From positions 1-64,000 of the forward strand of contig JBBIHB010000006.1 of NCBI GenBank assembly GCA_037447215.1: DNA of 64,000 nt, given 5' to 3'. Positions 16,099 through 24,338 of the stretch are shown in pieces. Source of the stretch: UBA1413 sp037447215. GTDB lineage: Bacteria; Bacteroidota; Bacteroidia; Bacteroidales; Prolixibacteraceae. The notes beneath the pieces are model-generated. The model saw only the letters and a list, made by a program, of their open reading frames with translations, made no database searches and had not been told where the DNA came from. A program made the position numbers and the translations under genes. The number at the start of each line of letters is the position of its first letter. The stretch's first letter is position 1.

Positions 16099-17424
16099 TT
16101 ATTGTAAAAGTTTGGAATAGGTTACAACAAACCGGATTCCCTTTACACTTGAACTTCCTTTAATAACAGCCCTTCGTAATTCGTTGTTTTTGTAATATGG
16201 TGTCAGGAAAAATCCATTGTTGTTGTTGGTTCCCCTTATAATGCTTTGTAAATGTTGTGTTATGTTGAAACGGTAAGTAAAATCCGGTTGAAGGTAACCA
16301 CCATAATATGGAGCATAAAACAGATAATCGCGCGGTAAACGTTCAACCCCGTCATTGTTTACGAAGGTGAACAACAGCTGGTTGGGAAGAGGATATTTTC
16401 TGAAATCGGATGCTGTAGTATCGACATGAAAAATAATTTCGGCTTTATTGATGGCAATATTGGTAGAATCGCGCCAGTTTTCAAGACCAGGAATTATGAT
16501 TTTCGATTTCAGGCCACCGGTCGACTGGATATAGATGAGGCTGTCAACACGGGTTTCCTGGTTCAGGTTTGGATTAAAAGCCGTTTGTGAATAATCATGC
16601 TTAAAAGTGTTTACCCTTGCACTGAAATTGGTAACATAGTATGCGCGCGACAGGGTGTCTTTTTTTGTAGGATTTTCGACCCTGTTATGATAATAGAGTA
16701 CAAGCGCCGAACCCTGAAAATTAGTTGTTGGAATCATATCAAGCGTAACTATTGCACCACCCTGTTGAACAGGTTCTGGTTTGATATAAAGGCCTTTGAA
16801 GTAATTCAGGAAAGCTTCGTTGTTGACCATGTCGAGCGAATCGGCCGAAATCAGTTTTTGTGCCAGTGAATGATCGAGTTTGACACTTACAAGCTGATAA
16901 ACAGTGTCTTTTCTTATTGTATCAAGCTGTACTCGAGGTTTGAAGTTGAATTCGGCCAGTGGACTACCTGAAGCATATTGAGACAAATCATAATTTCCGA
17001 AATAATCGGCATCGGGGTCGATGGAGGTGGTTAACTCATAAAATTTCAGTTTCTGAACAGTTGATGTATCACCATAAATGGTACTGTAGTAAAAAAAGAA
17101 CTTGATGGAGTCGGCAACCGCATGGCTCCCGAAATTCGGAAATGAAGACAGCCGTAATTGAACAGCCAGATCGATGGTAGTTTTTCCGAAAACGGGATCA
17201 TGAAAACTTCCCAGTAAACTGGTTGAAGCTTCATCGCTACCTACCGTATCTTCGGTAAATGTGTAAGCCCGGATCAGCTCTTTATCGATCCGATTGCTCA
17301 CCCGGACCAGGTCGGTAGTTGGTAAAAGTTCCATGCCAACATCTCCCCGGTCGTTACAGGAAATAAATGCTGATGTGGATAAAAAAATGAAAAACAAGGC
17401 TTTCCACCGGTAAGTCATTCTCAT
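16099..17424 (-). CDS. DUF4270 family lipoprotein
   Basis: The protein has 441 residues from ATG 17424 (M-R-M-T-Y-R-W; ATG 17418 is possible). A signal peptide ends in the lipobox AFISC, followed by the acidic stretch NDRGDVGMELLP characteristic of DUF4270 proteins, and a long beta-rich body. These proteins are exported to the envelope in Bacteroidota; their function is not established. A longer frame to 17547 would overlap the upstream gene and lacks a signal peptide at its start. The gene sits 40 bases after the GT5-like gene and 17 before glmS, so it is part of the same operon. Confidence 0.85.
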   Translation of the reverse strand: MRMTYRWKALFFIFLSTSAFISCNDRGDVGMELLPTTDLVRVSNRIDKELIRAYTFTEDTVGSDEASTSLLGSFHDPVFGKTTIDLAVQLRLSSFPNFGSHAVADSIKFFFYYSTIYGDTSTVQKLKFYELTTSIDPDADYFGNYDLSQYASGSPLAEFNFKPRVQLDTIRKDTVYQLVSVKLDHSLAQKLISADSLDMVNNEAFLNYFKGLYIKPEPVQQGGAIVTLDMIPTTNFQGSALVLYYHNRVENPTKKDTLSRAYYVTNFSARVNTFKHDYSQTAFNPNLNQETRVDSLIYIQSTGGLKSKIIIPGLENWRDSTNIAINKAEIIFHVDTTASDFRKYPLPNQLLFTFVNNDGVERLPRDYLFYAPYYGGYLQPDFTYRFNITQHLQSIIRGTNNNNGFFLTPYYKNNELRRAVIKGSSSVKGIRFVVTYSKLLQ

Positions 17425-17464
17425 TGTTTCTGAATTTTCTGAATTATAAAAGTAAATTAAATCT

Positions 17465-18265
17465 TTACACTTTATCGTAAAAATTGTTGTAGGCTTCAAT
17501 ATATTCCTCTTTTGACTGGAAGGGTAGGAACAGTTTTTTCGATTCAAGGATATATTTTTCGATTTCAGGATTTATTTTTTCAGATCCCTGAATTACTGCA
17601 TCCGAAAAATTGATGGCCATTTTTGTAACATTTTCAAAAGTGGGGCGGTCAATTACTTTGGTATCAGACGAATTTATTCCCTTAACTACCAATTTTTTGC
17701 GGAAGTTCTTGTTGAGCTCCCCTTCAAAATCATCGTTATAAACGGAATAAACCACTTTTGATTGTGAAAACAGAGGGTCGTCGTGATAATATTTCTTGAT
17801 ATAAATCGGTACAAGCGAGGTAAGCCAGCCATGACAGTGAATAATATCGGGCGCCCATCTTAATTTTATGACAGTTTCGAGCACGCCTCGGGCAAAAAAT
17901 ATTGCCCTCTCATCATTATCCTCGAAAAAACGGCCCTCTTCATCATTTAATACACATTTACGGTGAAAATAGTCTTCGTTGTCAATAAAATATACCTGCA
18001 TCCGGGCCGATTGTATGGAAGCTACCTTTATGATCAAAGGATGGTCGGCATCGTTGATAACCAGGTTCATACCCGACAAGCGGATTACTTCGTGAAGCTG
18101 GTTTCTCCTTTCGTTCACGCATCCGTAACGTGGCATAAAAGTTCTGATCTCACGCCCCCTTTCCTGAACACCCTGTGGTAAGTATCGCGATATTTCAGAT
18201 AATTCACTTTCTGGCAGGTAAGGGGTAATCTCCTGAGAAATATAAAGTAATCTTTTACTTTCCAT
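17465..18265 (-). CDS. Half-length glycogen/starch synthase-like protein (GT5 N-terminal domain)
   Basis: The 266 residues correspond to only the N-terminal Rossmann half of GT5 glycogen synthases: LLYISQEITPYLPESELSE (the ADP-glucose loop region, although the usual KxGGL is replaced by ESELSE), then REIRTFMPRYG, VYFIDNEDYFHR and DIIHCHGWLTSLVP. The C-terminal GT-B domain with the nucleotide-sugar site is missing. This short form beside panC and the DUF4270 gene is widespread in Bacteroidota, so it is not a fresh truncation. Catalytic activity is doubtful; it may be regulatory. It is the first gene of a minus-strand operon with DUF4270, glmS and mntP. Confidence 0.8.
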   Translation of the reverse strand: MESKRLLYISQEITPYLPESELSEISRYLPQGVQERGREIRTFMPRYGCVNERRNQLHEVIRLSGMNLVINDADHPLIIKVASIQSARMQVYFIDNEDYFHRKCVLNDEEGRFFEDNDERAIFFARGVLETVIKLRWAPDIIHCHGWLTSLVPIYIKKYYHDDPLFSQSKVVYSVYNDDFEGELNKNFRKKLVVKGINSSDTKVIDRPTFENVTKMAINFSDAVIQGSEKINPEIEKYILESKKLFLPFQSKEEYIEAYNNFYDKV

Positions 18266-18294
18266 CTAAAACTCTGACTTTTTAAAAAACAATG

Positions 18295-18302
18295 CAAAAT
18301 TA
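18295..18302 (-). promoter_or_regulatory. -7 box for the GT5-DUF4270-glmS-mntP operon
   Basis: Read on the minus strand this is TAATTTTG, 30 bases before the GT5-like start codon. Together with the panC promoter it forms a divergent control region. Confidence 0.5.
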
Positions 18303-18387
18303 ACGAAAATATCCGTAATATCAATTTCATTCAGCAAATCAGTTGGTTAGTTTAAACTTGATCTTATTACACGTAATTCAAAATCAT

Positions 18388-18395
18388 TATTTTTG
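18388..18395 (+). promoter_or_regulatory. -7 box for panC-panD
   Basis: TATTTTTG matches TAnnTTTG and lies 20 bases before the panC ATG. This supports ATG 18415 rather than the longer frame starting at 18343. Confidence 0.45.
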
Positions 18396-18414
18396 CGGCA
18401 GTTTTAAATCAGGT

Positions 18415-19254
18415 ATGAAAATTATCCACTCATCAGAACAATTACAAAAACAATTGAGCGAACTGCGAAAAATTGGAACAATTGGATTTGTTCCCACGAT
18501 GGGTGCACTTCACAAGGGGCATTTAACTTTGGTCGAAAAAGCTGTTAATGAGAACGATACGGTAGTAGTTAGTATCTTTGTAAACCCAACACAGTTTAAC
18601 GATAAAGAAGACCTGCTGCGTTATCCCCGAAATCTGAAGCAGGATACAGAAATTCTTAAACTTTCCGGGTGCCATGTAGTTTTTGCACCTTTAGTAGATG
18701 AAATCTACCCTGAACCCGACAAACGGATATTCGATTTTGATGATTTAGACAAAGTTTTAGAAGGAAAATTCAGGCCGGGCCACTTTAATGGGGTTGCTCA
18801 GGTGGTAAGCCGATTATTTGATATTGTTTGGCCGGATAGTGCCTATTTTGGGCTTAAAGATTTTCAGCAACTTGCTATTATTAAGTTGATGGTCAGCAAG
18901 TTGAATTATAATATCGAAATAATTCCATGCCCGACCATAAGGGAGGAAAGCGGTCTTGCCATGAGTTCAAGAAATTTACTCCTTTCGGATGAAGAACGGA
19001 AAAATGCAGCAATAATTTATGAAACTTTAACACAAGCAACTGAACTTGCAGCATCCCATTCCGTATTTGACATTAAAAAATGGATCGGGGACAGGATCAA
19101 CAATAACCCGTTTCTTGATGTTGAATATGTGGAATTGGTTGATGAAACCAGCCTTAAACCGGTTGAATGTTTTAACCACTCCGGTAGAGTTGTTTGTTGT
19201 GTGGCAGTGTGGTGCGGAAAAATCAGGTTGATTGATAATGTGTATTTCAGTTGA
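18415..19254 (+). CDS. panC: Pantothenate synthetase
   Basis: PanC condenses pantoate and beta-alanine with ATP in coenzyme A synthesis. The 279-residue protein begins MKIIHSSEQ and shows the adenylate-forming motifs VPTMGALHKGHL (HIGH-like), SIFVNPTQFN, YFGLKDFQQL and the KMSKS-like REESGLAMSSRN. ATG 18415 matches the family N-terminus; the upstream frame to 18343 lies across the promoter. panD follows after 11 bases, giving both halves of pantothenate assembly in one operon, divergent from the GT5-glmS operon. Confidence 0.95.
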   Translation: MKIIHSSEQLQKQLSELRKIGTIGFVPTMGALHKGHLTLVEKAVNENDTVVVSIFVNPTQFNDKEDLLRYPRNLKQDTEILKLSGCHVVFAPLVDEIYPEPDKRIFDFDDLDKVLEGKFRPGHFNGVAQVVSRLFDIVWPDSAYFGLKDFQQLAIIKLMVSKLNYNIEIIPCPTIREESGLAMSSRNLLLSDEERKNAAIIYETLTQATELAASHSVFDIKKWIGDRINNNPFLDVEYVELVDETSLKPVECFNHSGRVVCCVAVWCGKIRLIDNVYFS

Positions 19255-19265
19255 ACAGGTAAATA

Positions 19266-19616
19266 ATGTTTATAGAAGTTTGTAAATCGAAAATTCACAA
19301 GGTTACGGTTACTGAAGCCAACCTGCAGTATGTTGGGAGCATTACTATCGACGGAGACTTGATGGATGCTGCCAATCTGATCGAAAATGAAAAGGTACAG
19401 GTAGTCAACATCAACAATGGCGAACGGCTTGAAACCTATGCGATCAGGGGAGAAAGAGGGTCGGGGGTAATCTGCCTGAATGGGCCTGCCGCGCGCAAAG
19501 TTGCAGTGGGCGATGTGGTCATCATTATTTCTTATGCACAGATGGAATTCGAAGCCGCAAAAACATTTAAACCCTGGTTGGTATTTCCCGATACTGAAAC
19601 CAACCGATTGGTTTGA
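19266..19616 (+). CDS. panD: Aspartate 1-decarboxylase (precursor)
   Basis: PanD makes beta-alanine from L-aspartate, the substrate of PanC. The 116-residue proenzyme has the self-cleavage site G-S in NLQYVGSITID (Gly24-Ser25), where the pyruvoyl group forms; Lys9 (CKSKIHKV) and RGSGVICLNGPAARK are the other active-site elements. Length and motifs are normal. Confidence 0.96.
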   Translation: MFIEVCKSKIHKVTVTEANLQYVGSITIDGDLMDAANLIENEKVQVVNINNGERLETYAIRGERGSGVICLNGPAARKVAVGDVVIIISYAQMEFEAAKTFKPWLVFPDTETNRLV

Positions 19617-19693
19617 ATAACCGAATTTTAAAATAAAAACCGTATTGTACCCGAATGCAATAAGTTTTTTTTATTTTTATCGAAACTTTGCCG

Positions 19694-20194
19694 ATGGATT
19701 ATTCTGAAATCATTAACTCGAAAATTTTCACCAGATACGGTGCATTTTCTGCCACCCTGAAGCGCTGGAAAAATAGCGGAGATAAGGTAGTGTTTACCAA
19801 CGGATGTTTTGACATACTGCATCGCGGGCATATCGACAATCTGGCGAAAGCGGCAGGTATGGGCGACAGGTTGGTTATTGGCCTGAACAGCGATGAATCG
19901 ACCAAACGCCTGAAAGGGCCAGGACGTCCGGTGATCGATGAAAACTCCCGTGCCATGCTGCTTGCATCCCTGTTTTTTGTTGATGCTGTTGTATTGTTCG
20001 GCGAGGATACCCCAAAAGAACTCGTAGAAAATATTTTGCCCGATATTCTGGTCAAAGGCAGCGATTATAGGATAGAAGATATTGCAGGTCACGAATTGGT
20101 AATCGATCATGGGGGAAAAGTCGAAACCATTCCCTTGCTTGAGGGATTCTCATCATCAGCCATTATGAACCGGATTAAAAATTTACCTGCATGA
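19694..20194 (+). CDS. rfaE2: D-glycero-beta-D-manno-heptose 1-phosphate adenylyltransferase
   Basis: This 166-residue cytidylyltransferase-like protein corresponds to the C-terminal domain of HldE/RfaE. It activates heptose-1-phosphate to ADP-heptose for LPS core. It has FTNGCFDILHRGH (the HxGH nucleotide-binding motif), a GLNSDESTKRLKGPGRP segment and GFSSSAIMNRI near the end. The kinase half (rfaE1) is a separate gene not in this window. ATG 19694 is preferred over the in-frame TTG 19688. The stop overlaps the radA start by four bases (ATGA). Confidence 0.92.
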   Translation: MDYSEIINSKIFTRYGAFSATLKRWKNSGDKVVFTNGCFDILHRGHIDNLAKAAGMGDRLVIGLNSDESTKRLKGPGRPVIDENSRAMLLASLFFVDAVVLFGEDTPKELVENILPDILVKGSDYRIEDIAGHELVIDHGGKVETIPLLEGFSSSAIMNRIKNLPA

Positions 20195-21570
20195 ATAAAA
20201 TCAAAACGCTGTATTTGTGCCAGTCATGTGGGGCAAGTTCCCCAAAATGGATAGGGAAGTGCCCATCGTGCGGCGAATGGAATACTTATTCTGAAGAAAT
20301 TATATCGTTTTCCGGAAAGAAAAAAGCAGTGCTAAATATCGATCCCCATGGAAACAGGCCTGTAACCCTGAACGAGGTTACCGATGCAAACCTTGAAAGA
20401 ATTGATGTTGGGATCAGTGAGTTTAACCGCGTACTTGGAGGGGGGCTAGTTCCCGGCTCAGTGGTTTTAATTGGCGGTGAACCCGGTATAGGGAAATCCA
20501 CGCTTGTGCTTCAGTTTGCCTTATCGCTGAAATCGAAAAAAACACTCTACATTTCAGGGGAGGAAAGCCTTCAGCAAATCAGGCTCAGGGCTGTAAGGCT
20601 CAGGCTGAACAGCAACGATTGCCTGTTTTATCCCGAAACCTCGCTTGAATTGATCCTGGCTCAAACGGAAAGGGAAAAGCCCGAAATCCTGGTTATTGAC
20701 TCTATACAGACCGTTTCCACTGATGCCATTGAATCATCGCCCGGATCGCTTGTTCAGGTCAGGGAGTGTGCATCAGCCATTCTCAGGTATGCCAAAAAAA
20801 ACCATACTGCTGTTTTGCTCATTGGACACATCAATAAGGAGGGTAGCATTGCCGGGCCCAAAGTACTCGAGCACATTGTCGATACCGTAATTCAGTTTGA
20901 GGGAGACACACAGAACCTATACCGAATTTTACGGGCTACGAAAAACCGGTATGGATCAACATCTGAGATTGGGATTTTTGAAATGCTTCAAAATGGCCTC
21001 GCTGAAATTACCAACCCATCGGAATACCTGATCCCACATGGAACTGGCGAAGTAAGCGGAACCGCAATAACTTCGGCAATTGAGGGGGTCCGTCCTTTCC
21101 TGATCGAAATTCAGGCTCTGGTAAGTTCAGCTGCCTATGGCACCCCTCAGCGTTCAGTTACCGGTTTCGATCTGCGACGGTTGAACATGTTGCTTGCTGT
21201 TCTCGAAAAAAGGGCAGGGTTCAGGCTAATTTCAAAAGATGTATTCCTCAATATTGCAGGTGGATTGCGTATCAGCGACCCCGCAACAGACCTGTCAGTT
21301 CTGGTTGCAGTCCTTTCATCAAGCCTCGATGTGGCAGTTAGTCATAAAACCTGCTTTTCCGGTGAAGTTGGCTTAACCGGCGAGGTTAGGGCAGTTAGCC
21401 GGATCGATCAGAGAATTGCCGAAGCTGCAAGGCTTGGCTTCACACAAATTTTTATTCCACGTCACAACAAGGTTTCTGTATCCGGATATTCCGGAATTGA
21501 AGTTGTTAAAGTTGCAAGGGTTGAAGAAGTATTTAAAAAGCTTTTCAAAACCCGGTCGGACCACAATTGA
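20191..21570 (+). CDS. radA: DNA repair protein RadA
   Basis: RadA is a RecA-related ATPase that drives branch migration during recombination. The 459 residues contain an N-terminal C4 zinc finger (CQSCGASSPKW, CPSCGEW), Walker A GGEPGIGKSTLV (near residue 95), Walker B EILVIDSIQT, the RadA signature KNRYGS (near 251) and a C-terminal Lon-protease-like domain (GEVGLTGEVRAV). The gene overlaps rfaE2 by four bases, suggesting coupled translation. Confidence 0.96.
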   Translation: MNKIKTLYLCQSCGASSPKWIGKCPSCGEWNTYSEEIISFSGKKKAVLNIDPHGNRPVTLNEVTDANLERIDVGISEFNRVLGGGLVPGSVVLIGGEPGIGKSTLVLQFALSLKSKKTLYISGEESLQQIRLRAVRLRLNSNDCLFYPETSLELILAQTEREKPEILVIDSIQTVSTDAIESSPGSLVQVRECASAILRYAKKNHTAVLLIGHINKEGSIAGPKVLEHIVDTVIQFEGDTQNLYRILRATKNRYGSTSEIGIFEMLQNGLAEITNPSEYLIPHGTGEVSGTAITSAIEGVRPFLIEIQALVSSAAYGTPQRSVTGFDLRRLNMLLAVLEKRAGFRLISKDVFLNIAGGLRISDPATDLSVLVAVLSSSLDVAVSHKTCFSGEVGLTGEVRAVSRIDQRIAEAARLGFTQIFIPRHNKVSVSGYSGIEVVKVARVEEVFKKLFKTRSDHN

Positions 21571-21591
21571 AAAGCCTCCCGAAAATATTTG

Positions 21592-21599
21592 TAATTTTG
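21592..21599 (+). promoter_or_regulatory. -7 box for the DUF4296-amidohydrolase pair
   Basis: TAATTTTG matches TAnnTTTG, 25 bases before ATG 21625. Confidence 0.45.
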
Positions 21600-21624
21600 C
21601 TGTTCGAAATATTTGTTTAGTCGG

Positions 21625-22020
21625 ATGAAGGTAAAAAATATCAGCTTGTTTGTGTTTGCAGTTGTTTTTTTGGCCGTTGCCTGCGATGAGCCTGTGGTAA
21701 AAAAACCACGCAAACTCCTGTCGCGCGATAAGATGGTTGAAATGCTTGCCGAAATTCATGTTGCCGAATCAGTTCATCAGTACCGCCGTTATTCAAGTGA
21801 GCAGGTTTTACAATTAACCGAAGCCGATTTTTATTATTCCATTCTGAACAAATACCAGGTTGCCGACTCTGTGTTCGAACAATCGCTGATCTATTATGCC
21901 AGTTTTCCCAAAGATTTTGAAAGGATTTATTCGAGGGTACTCGATAAGCTCAATGAAATGGAGCAGGAACAACTTAAAAAGCAGCAGCAACCTGTCGATA
22001 TAGGAACTACTACACGATGA
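21625..22020 (+). CDS. DUF4296 family lipoprotein
   Basis: This is a 131-residue exported protein with a hydrophobic signal (ISLFVFAVVFLAVAC) and a lipobox cysteine, followed by the DUF4296 helical region (KMVEMLAEIHVAESVHQYR, then YYSILNKYQVADSVFEQSL). The tail is Gln/Lys-rich. DUF4296 is Bacteroidota-specific and of unknown function. ATG 21625 is chosen because the frame before it lies in the promoter. The stop overlaps the amidohydrolase start by four bases (ATGA). Confidence 0.85.
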   Translation: MKVKNISLFVFAVVFLAVACDEPVVKKPRKLLSRDKMVEMLAEIHVAESVHQYRRYSSEQVLQLTEADFYYSILNKYQVADSVFEQSLIYYASFPKDFERIYSRVLDKLNEMEQEQLKKQQQPVDIGTTTR

Positions 22021-23213
22021 TCAGACGTTTTTCGGCCACCTGGATATACACACTGAATTCCCAGCCTCTGAAAAATGGCATTATTTCGGTTGACGATGAA
22101 GGGGAAATTGTTGAAATAACCGATACCGGCGGTAAACTATACGAAACCGAGCGTCTCGAGCATCACAGCGGTATTATAGTGCCAGGCTTTGTAAATGCTC
22201 ATTGTCACCTCGAATTATCGCACCTGAAAGGGAAAATTCCGCAAGTCAAAGGTATGGGCAATTTTCTGGGACACATAAACCGGCTCCGGAATGCTGATTA
22301 CGAACAGATGGTGAAAACAGCCCGGCAGGCCGATCATGATATGTTCAGGGCAGGAATAAGGGCGGTCGGCGATGTTTCAAATTCGACCCTCACTTTGGAT
22401 GTTAAATCACAAAGTCAAATAGAGTATTATACTTTTGTCGAAACTTTTGGCTTTTTACCCGAAAGGGCGGAGCGTGCTATCGACATGGCCAACATGATCT
22501 GGAGCAGGTTTAACGATTGCGGTTTAAAAGCATCGATAGTGCCACATTCAGCTTATTCGGTTTCGGGGGCGCTTTTTGAGGAAATCAGAAAACTGGAAGA
22601 CCCGTTGTGTTCCATTGTTTCCGTTCATAATCAGGAAAGTCAGGCCGAAGATGAGTTTTTCAGGAAAGGTTCCGGTGAAATCATGTGCCATTTACAAATT
22701 AATCTGGGTATGGATACCTCCCTCTGGAAACCAACGGGTGAAAATTCATTGAAATCACTGGTAACATTTTTACCAGGCAATAAAAAAGTACTTCTAATAC
22801 ACAACACTTTCACTACTGCTGCTGATTTACTTTTGTTAAAAGATCATATCAAAGCTGAAAATATTTTTCTGGTACTCTGTCCCAATTCAAATCTGTTTAT
22901 CGGGAACAAGCTGCCCCTGGTTGACCTTTTCAGGGAGTATGATATGCAGATTTGCCTGGGTACCGACAGCCTCGCATCGAACAACCGGCTTTCAATATTG
23001 GCCGAAATGATGGCCATTCAGCAAAACTTTCCCCATATCGGGCTCGAAGAATTGCTCACCTGGGCATGTATCAACGGGGCAAAAGCATTGGATATGGATA
23101 CTAAACTCGGCACATTGGAGGTGGGCAAAAAACCTGGACTGGTTCTGATAAAGGGAGTTGATTTGAAAACCAATAAGCTTAATTCGAATTGCCAGAGTGT
23201 GAAATTGGCATAA
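22017..23213 (+). CDS. Amidohydrolase superfamily deaminase-like enzyme
   Basis: This 398-residue metal-dependent TIM-barrel hydrolase has the metal ligands VNAHCHLELSHL (HxH, near residue 65), HSAYSVS and VHNQES (further His), and the final aspartate in LGTDSLASNN. It resembles the ATZ/TRZ and S-adenosylhomocysteine/methylthioadenosine deaminase group; relatives also include aminofutalosine deaminase. The exact substrate is not clear. It is coupled to the upstream DUF4296 gene by a four-base overlap. Confidence 0.8.
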   Translation: MIRRFSATWIYTLNSQPLKNGIISVDDEGEIVEITDTGGKLYETERLEHHSGIIVPGFVNAHCHLELSHLKGKIPQVKGMGNFLGHINRLRNADYEQMVKTARQADHDMFRAGIRAVGDVSNSTLTLDVKSQSQIEYYTFVETFGFLPERAERAIDMANMIWSRFNDCGLKASIVPHSAYSVSGALFEEIRKLEDPLCSIVSVHNQESQAEDEFFRKGSGEIMCHLQINLGMDTSLWKPTGENSLKSLVTFLPGNKKVLLIHNTFTTAADLLLLKDHIKAENIFLVLCPNSNLFIGNKLPLVDLFREYDMQICLGTDSLASNNRLSILAEMMAIQQNFPHIGLEELLTWACINGAKALDMDTKLGTLEVGKKPGLVLIKGVDLKTNKLNSNCQSVKLA

Positions 23214-23340
23214 GCGAATTCAGATTAAAAAACTCACCAGAAATAAGTAAATAATTTAAACACAATTGAAGAAAAGAGATTGAAATGAATCATTTAATTA
23301 TCACCTGTCTCATGTATCATTAACCAAACCAATATCTTCT

Positions 23341-23348
23341 TAACTTTG
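23341..23348 (+). promoter_or_regulatory. -7 box for the radical SAM gene
   Basis: TAACTTTG matches TAnnTTTG, 16 bases before the ATG at 23365. Confidence 0.45.
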
Positions 23349-23364
23349 CAACTTTAACTCAATT

Positions 23365-24144
23365 ATGGCTACATTTCTTTTTGATAAAATAATTTTTGGA
23401 CCTGTAAGCAGCCGGAGGCTTGGTGTTTCGCTGGGTATTAACCTGTTACCTACTGACAGCAAATTTTGTTCATTTGATTGTATATATTGCGAATGTGGTT
23501 GGACCCCTGAAAAGGGCACCGTTAAAACTGTTTTGCCAACCGGCGCTGAAGTCAGGGAAAAACTGGAGGAAAAGCTTCTACAGATGCAACAGGAAAACCG
23601 CCTGCCCGATGTTATTACCTTTGCCGGAAACGGAGAGCCAACCATGCACCCCGAATTTGAAACCATCATCAACGACACCCTTGAACTGCGTGACCGTTTT
23701 GCTCCCGAGGCAAGGATAGCAGTACTCTCGAATGCCTCACGAATCCATCAAAAAAGGGTATTTAATGCTTTGCTCAAGGCAGATGACAACATTCAGAAAC
23801 TCGATTCAGCATTCGATGAAACAGTACGCATACTGAACCAACCCCGGGGCAGGTTCAAACTGTGGGAGGTTGTTGATGAACTTTGCAATTTTGAAGGCAA
23901 GGTCACAGTTCAAACTATGTTTGTAAGGGGCTCATTCAACGGACAATATGTTGACAATACTACCGACGAAGAAGTAAATGCCTGGTTGAAACTGATTGAA
24001 ATAATTGCACCGAAAAAGGTAATGATCTATACCATTGCCCGCGATACACCCATCAATACCCTTCAAAAAGTGACCAAAAAAGATCTTGAAAAAATTGCCC
24101 GCAAGGTGAAAGGTGTAGGGTTCGATGTGCAGGTTTCGGCATAA
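23365..24144 (+). CDS. Radical SAM protein (COG0731-like)
   Basis: The 259-residue protein carries the radical SAM cluster motif CSFDCIYC (Cx3Cx2C, near residue 34) after FGPVSSRRLGVSLGINLLP, and the SAM-binding GNGEPTMHPEF. It resembles the Fe-S oxidoreductase group COG0731, related to tRNA wybutosine synthases, but bacteria lack wybutosine and its substrate is unknown. It appears to be transcribed alone: its own -7 box is upstream and a strong hairpin follows. Confidence 0.85.
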   Translation: MATFLFDKIIFGPVSSRRLGVSLGINLLPTDSKFCSFDCIYCECGWTPEKGTVKTVLPTGAEVREKLEEKLLQMQQENRLPDVITFAGNGEPTMHPEFETIINDTLELRDRFAPEARIAVLSNASRIHQKRVFNALLKADDNIQKLDSAFDETVRILNQPRGRFKLWEVVDELCNFEGKVTVQTMFVRGSFNGQYVDNTTDEEVNAWLKLIEIIAPKKVMIYTIARDTPINTLQKVTKKDLEKIARKVKGVGFDVQVSA

Positions 24145-24148
24145 AAAA

Positions 24149-24174
24149 GAGCTGTTCATACCTCTGAACAGCTC
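24149..24174 (+). terminator. Hairpin after the radical SAM gene
   Basis: GAGCTGTTCA and TGAACAGCTC form a perfect ten-base-pair stem with a six-base loop, starting five bases after the stop codon. There is no T-run after it on the plus strand; on the minus strand it is followed by TTTTTT. It may stabilise the mRNA end or terminate weakly. Confidence 0.55.
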
Positions 24175-24304
24175 CGTAAAGTAGTTAGTCGTAATCAGAA
24201 AGAAGGTAGTCGCCAACCTAATGGCTAAAATACAAATATAATAAAGGTTATTTCAAAAAACAATACTTTGGGTTTTTACGAATATTTTTATAACTTTCTG
24301 ACAT

Positions 24305-24312
24305 TAAATTTG
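24305..24312 (+). promoter_or_regulatory. -7 box for the penicillin acylase-like gene
   Basis: TAAATTTG matches TAnnTTTG, 26 bases before the ATG at 24339. Confidence 0.45.
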
Positions 24313-24338
24313 ATGCAAAAACTTATCGGCTAATTGTT

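Noticed and set aside
17425..17547. Longer DUF4270 frame overlapping the GT5-like gene
   Set aside because: The extra residues lack a signal peptide and overlap the end of the upstream gene; the lipoprotein signal starts at 17424.
24149..24174. Hairpin after the radical SAM gene as a riboswitch for the penicillin acylase gene
   Set aside because: It is a simple perfect stem next to the upstream stop codon, 130 bases before the next promoter, and matches no known aptamer.
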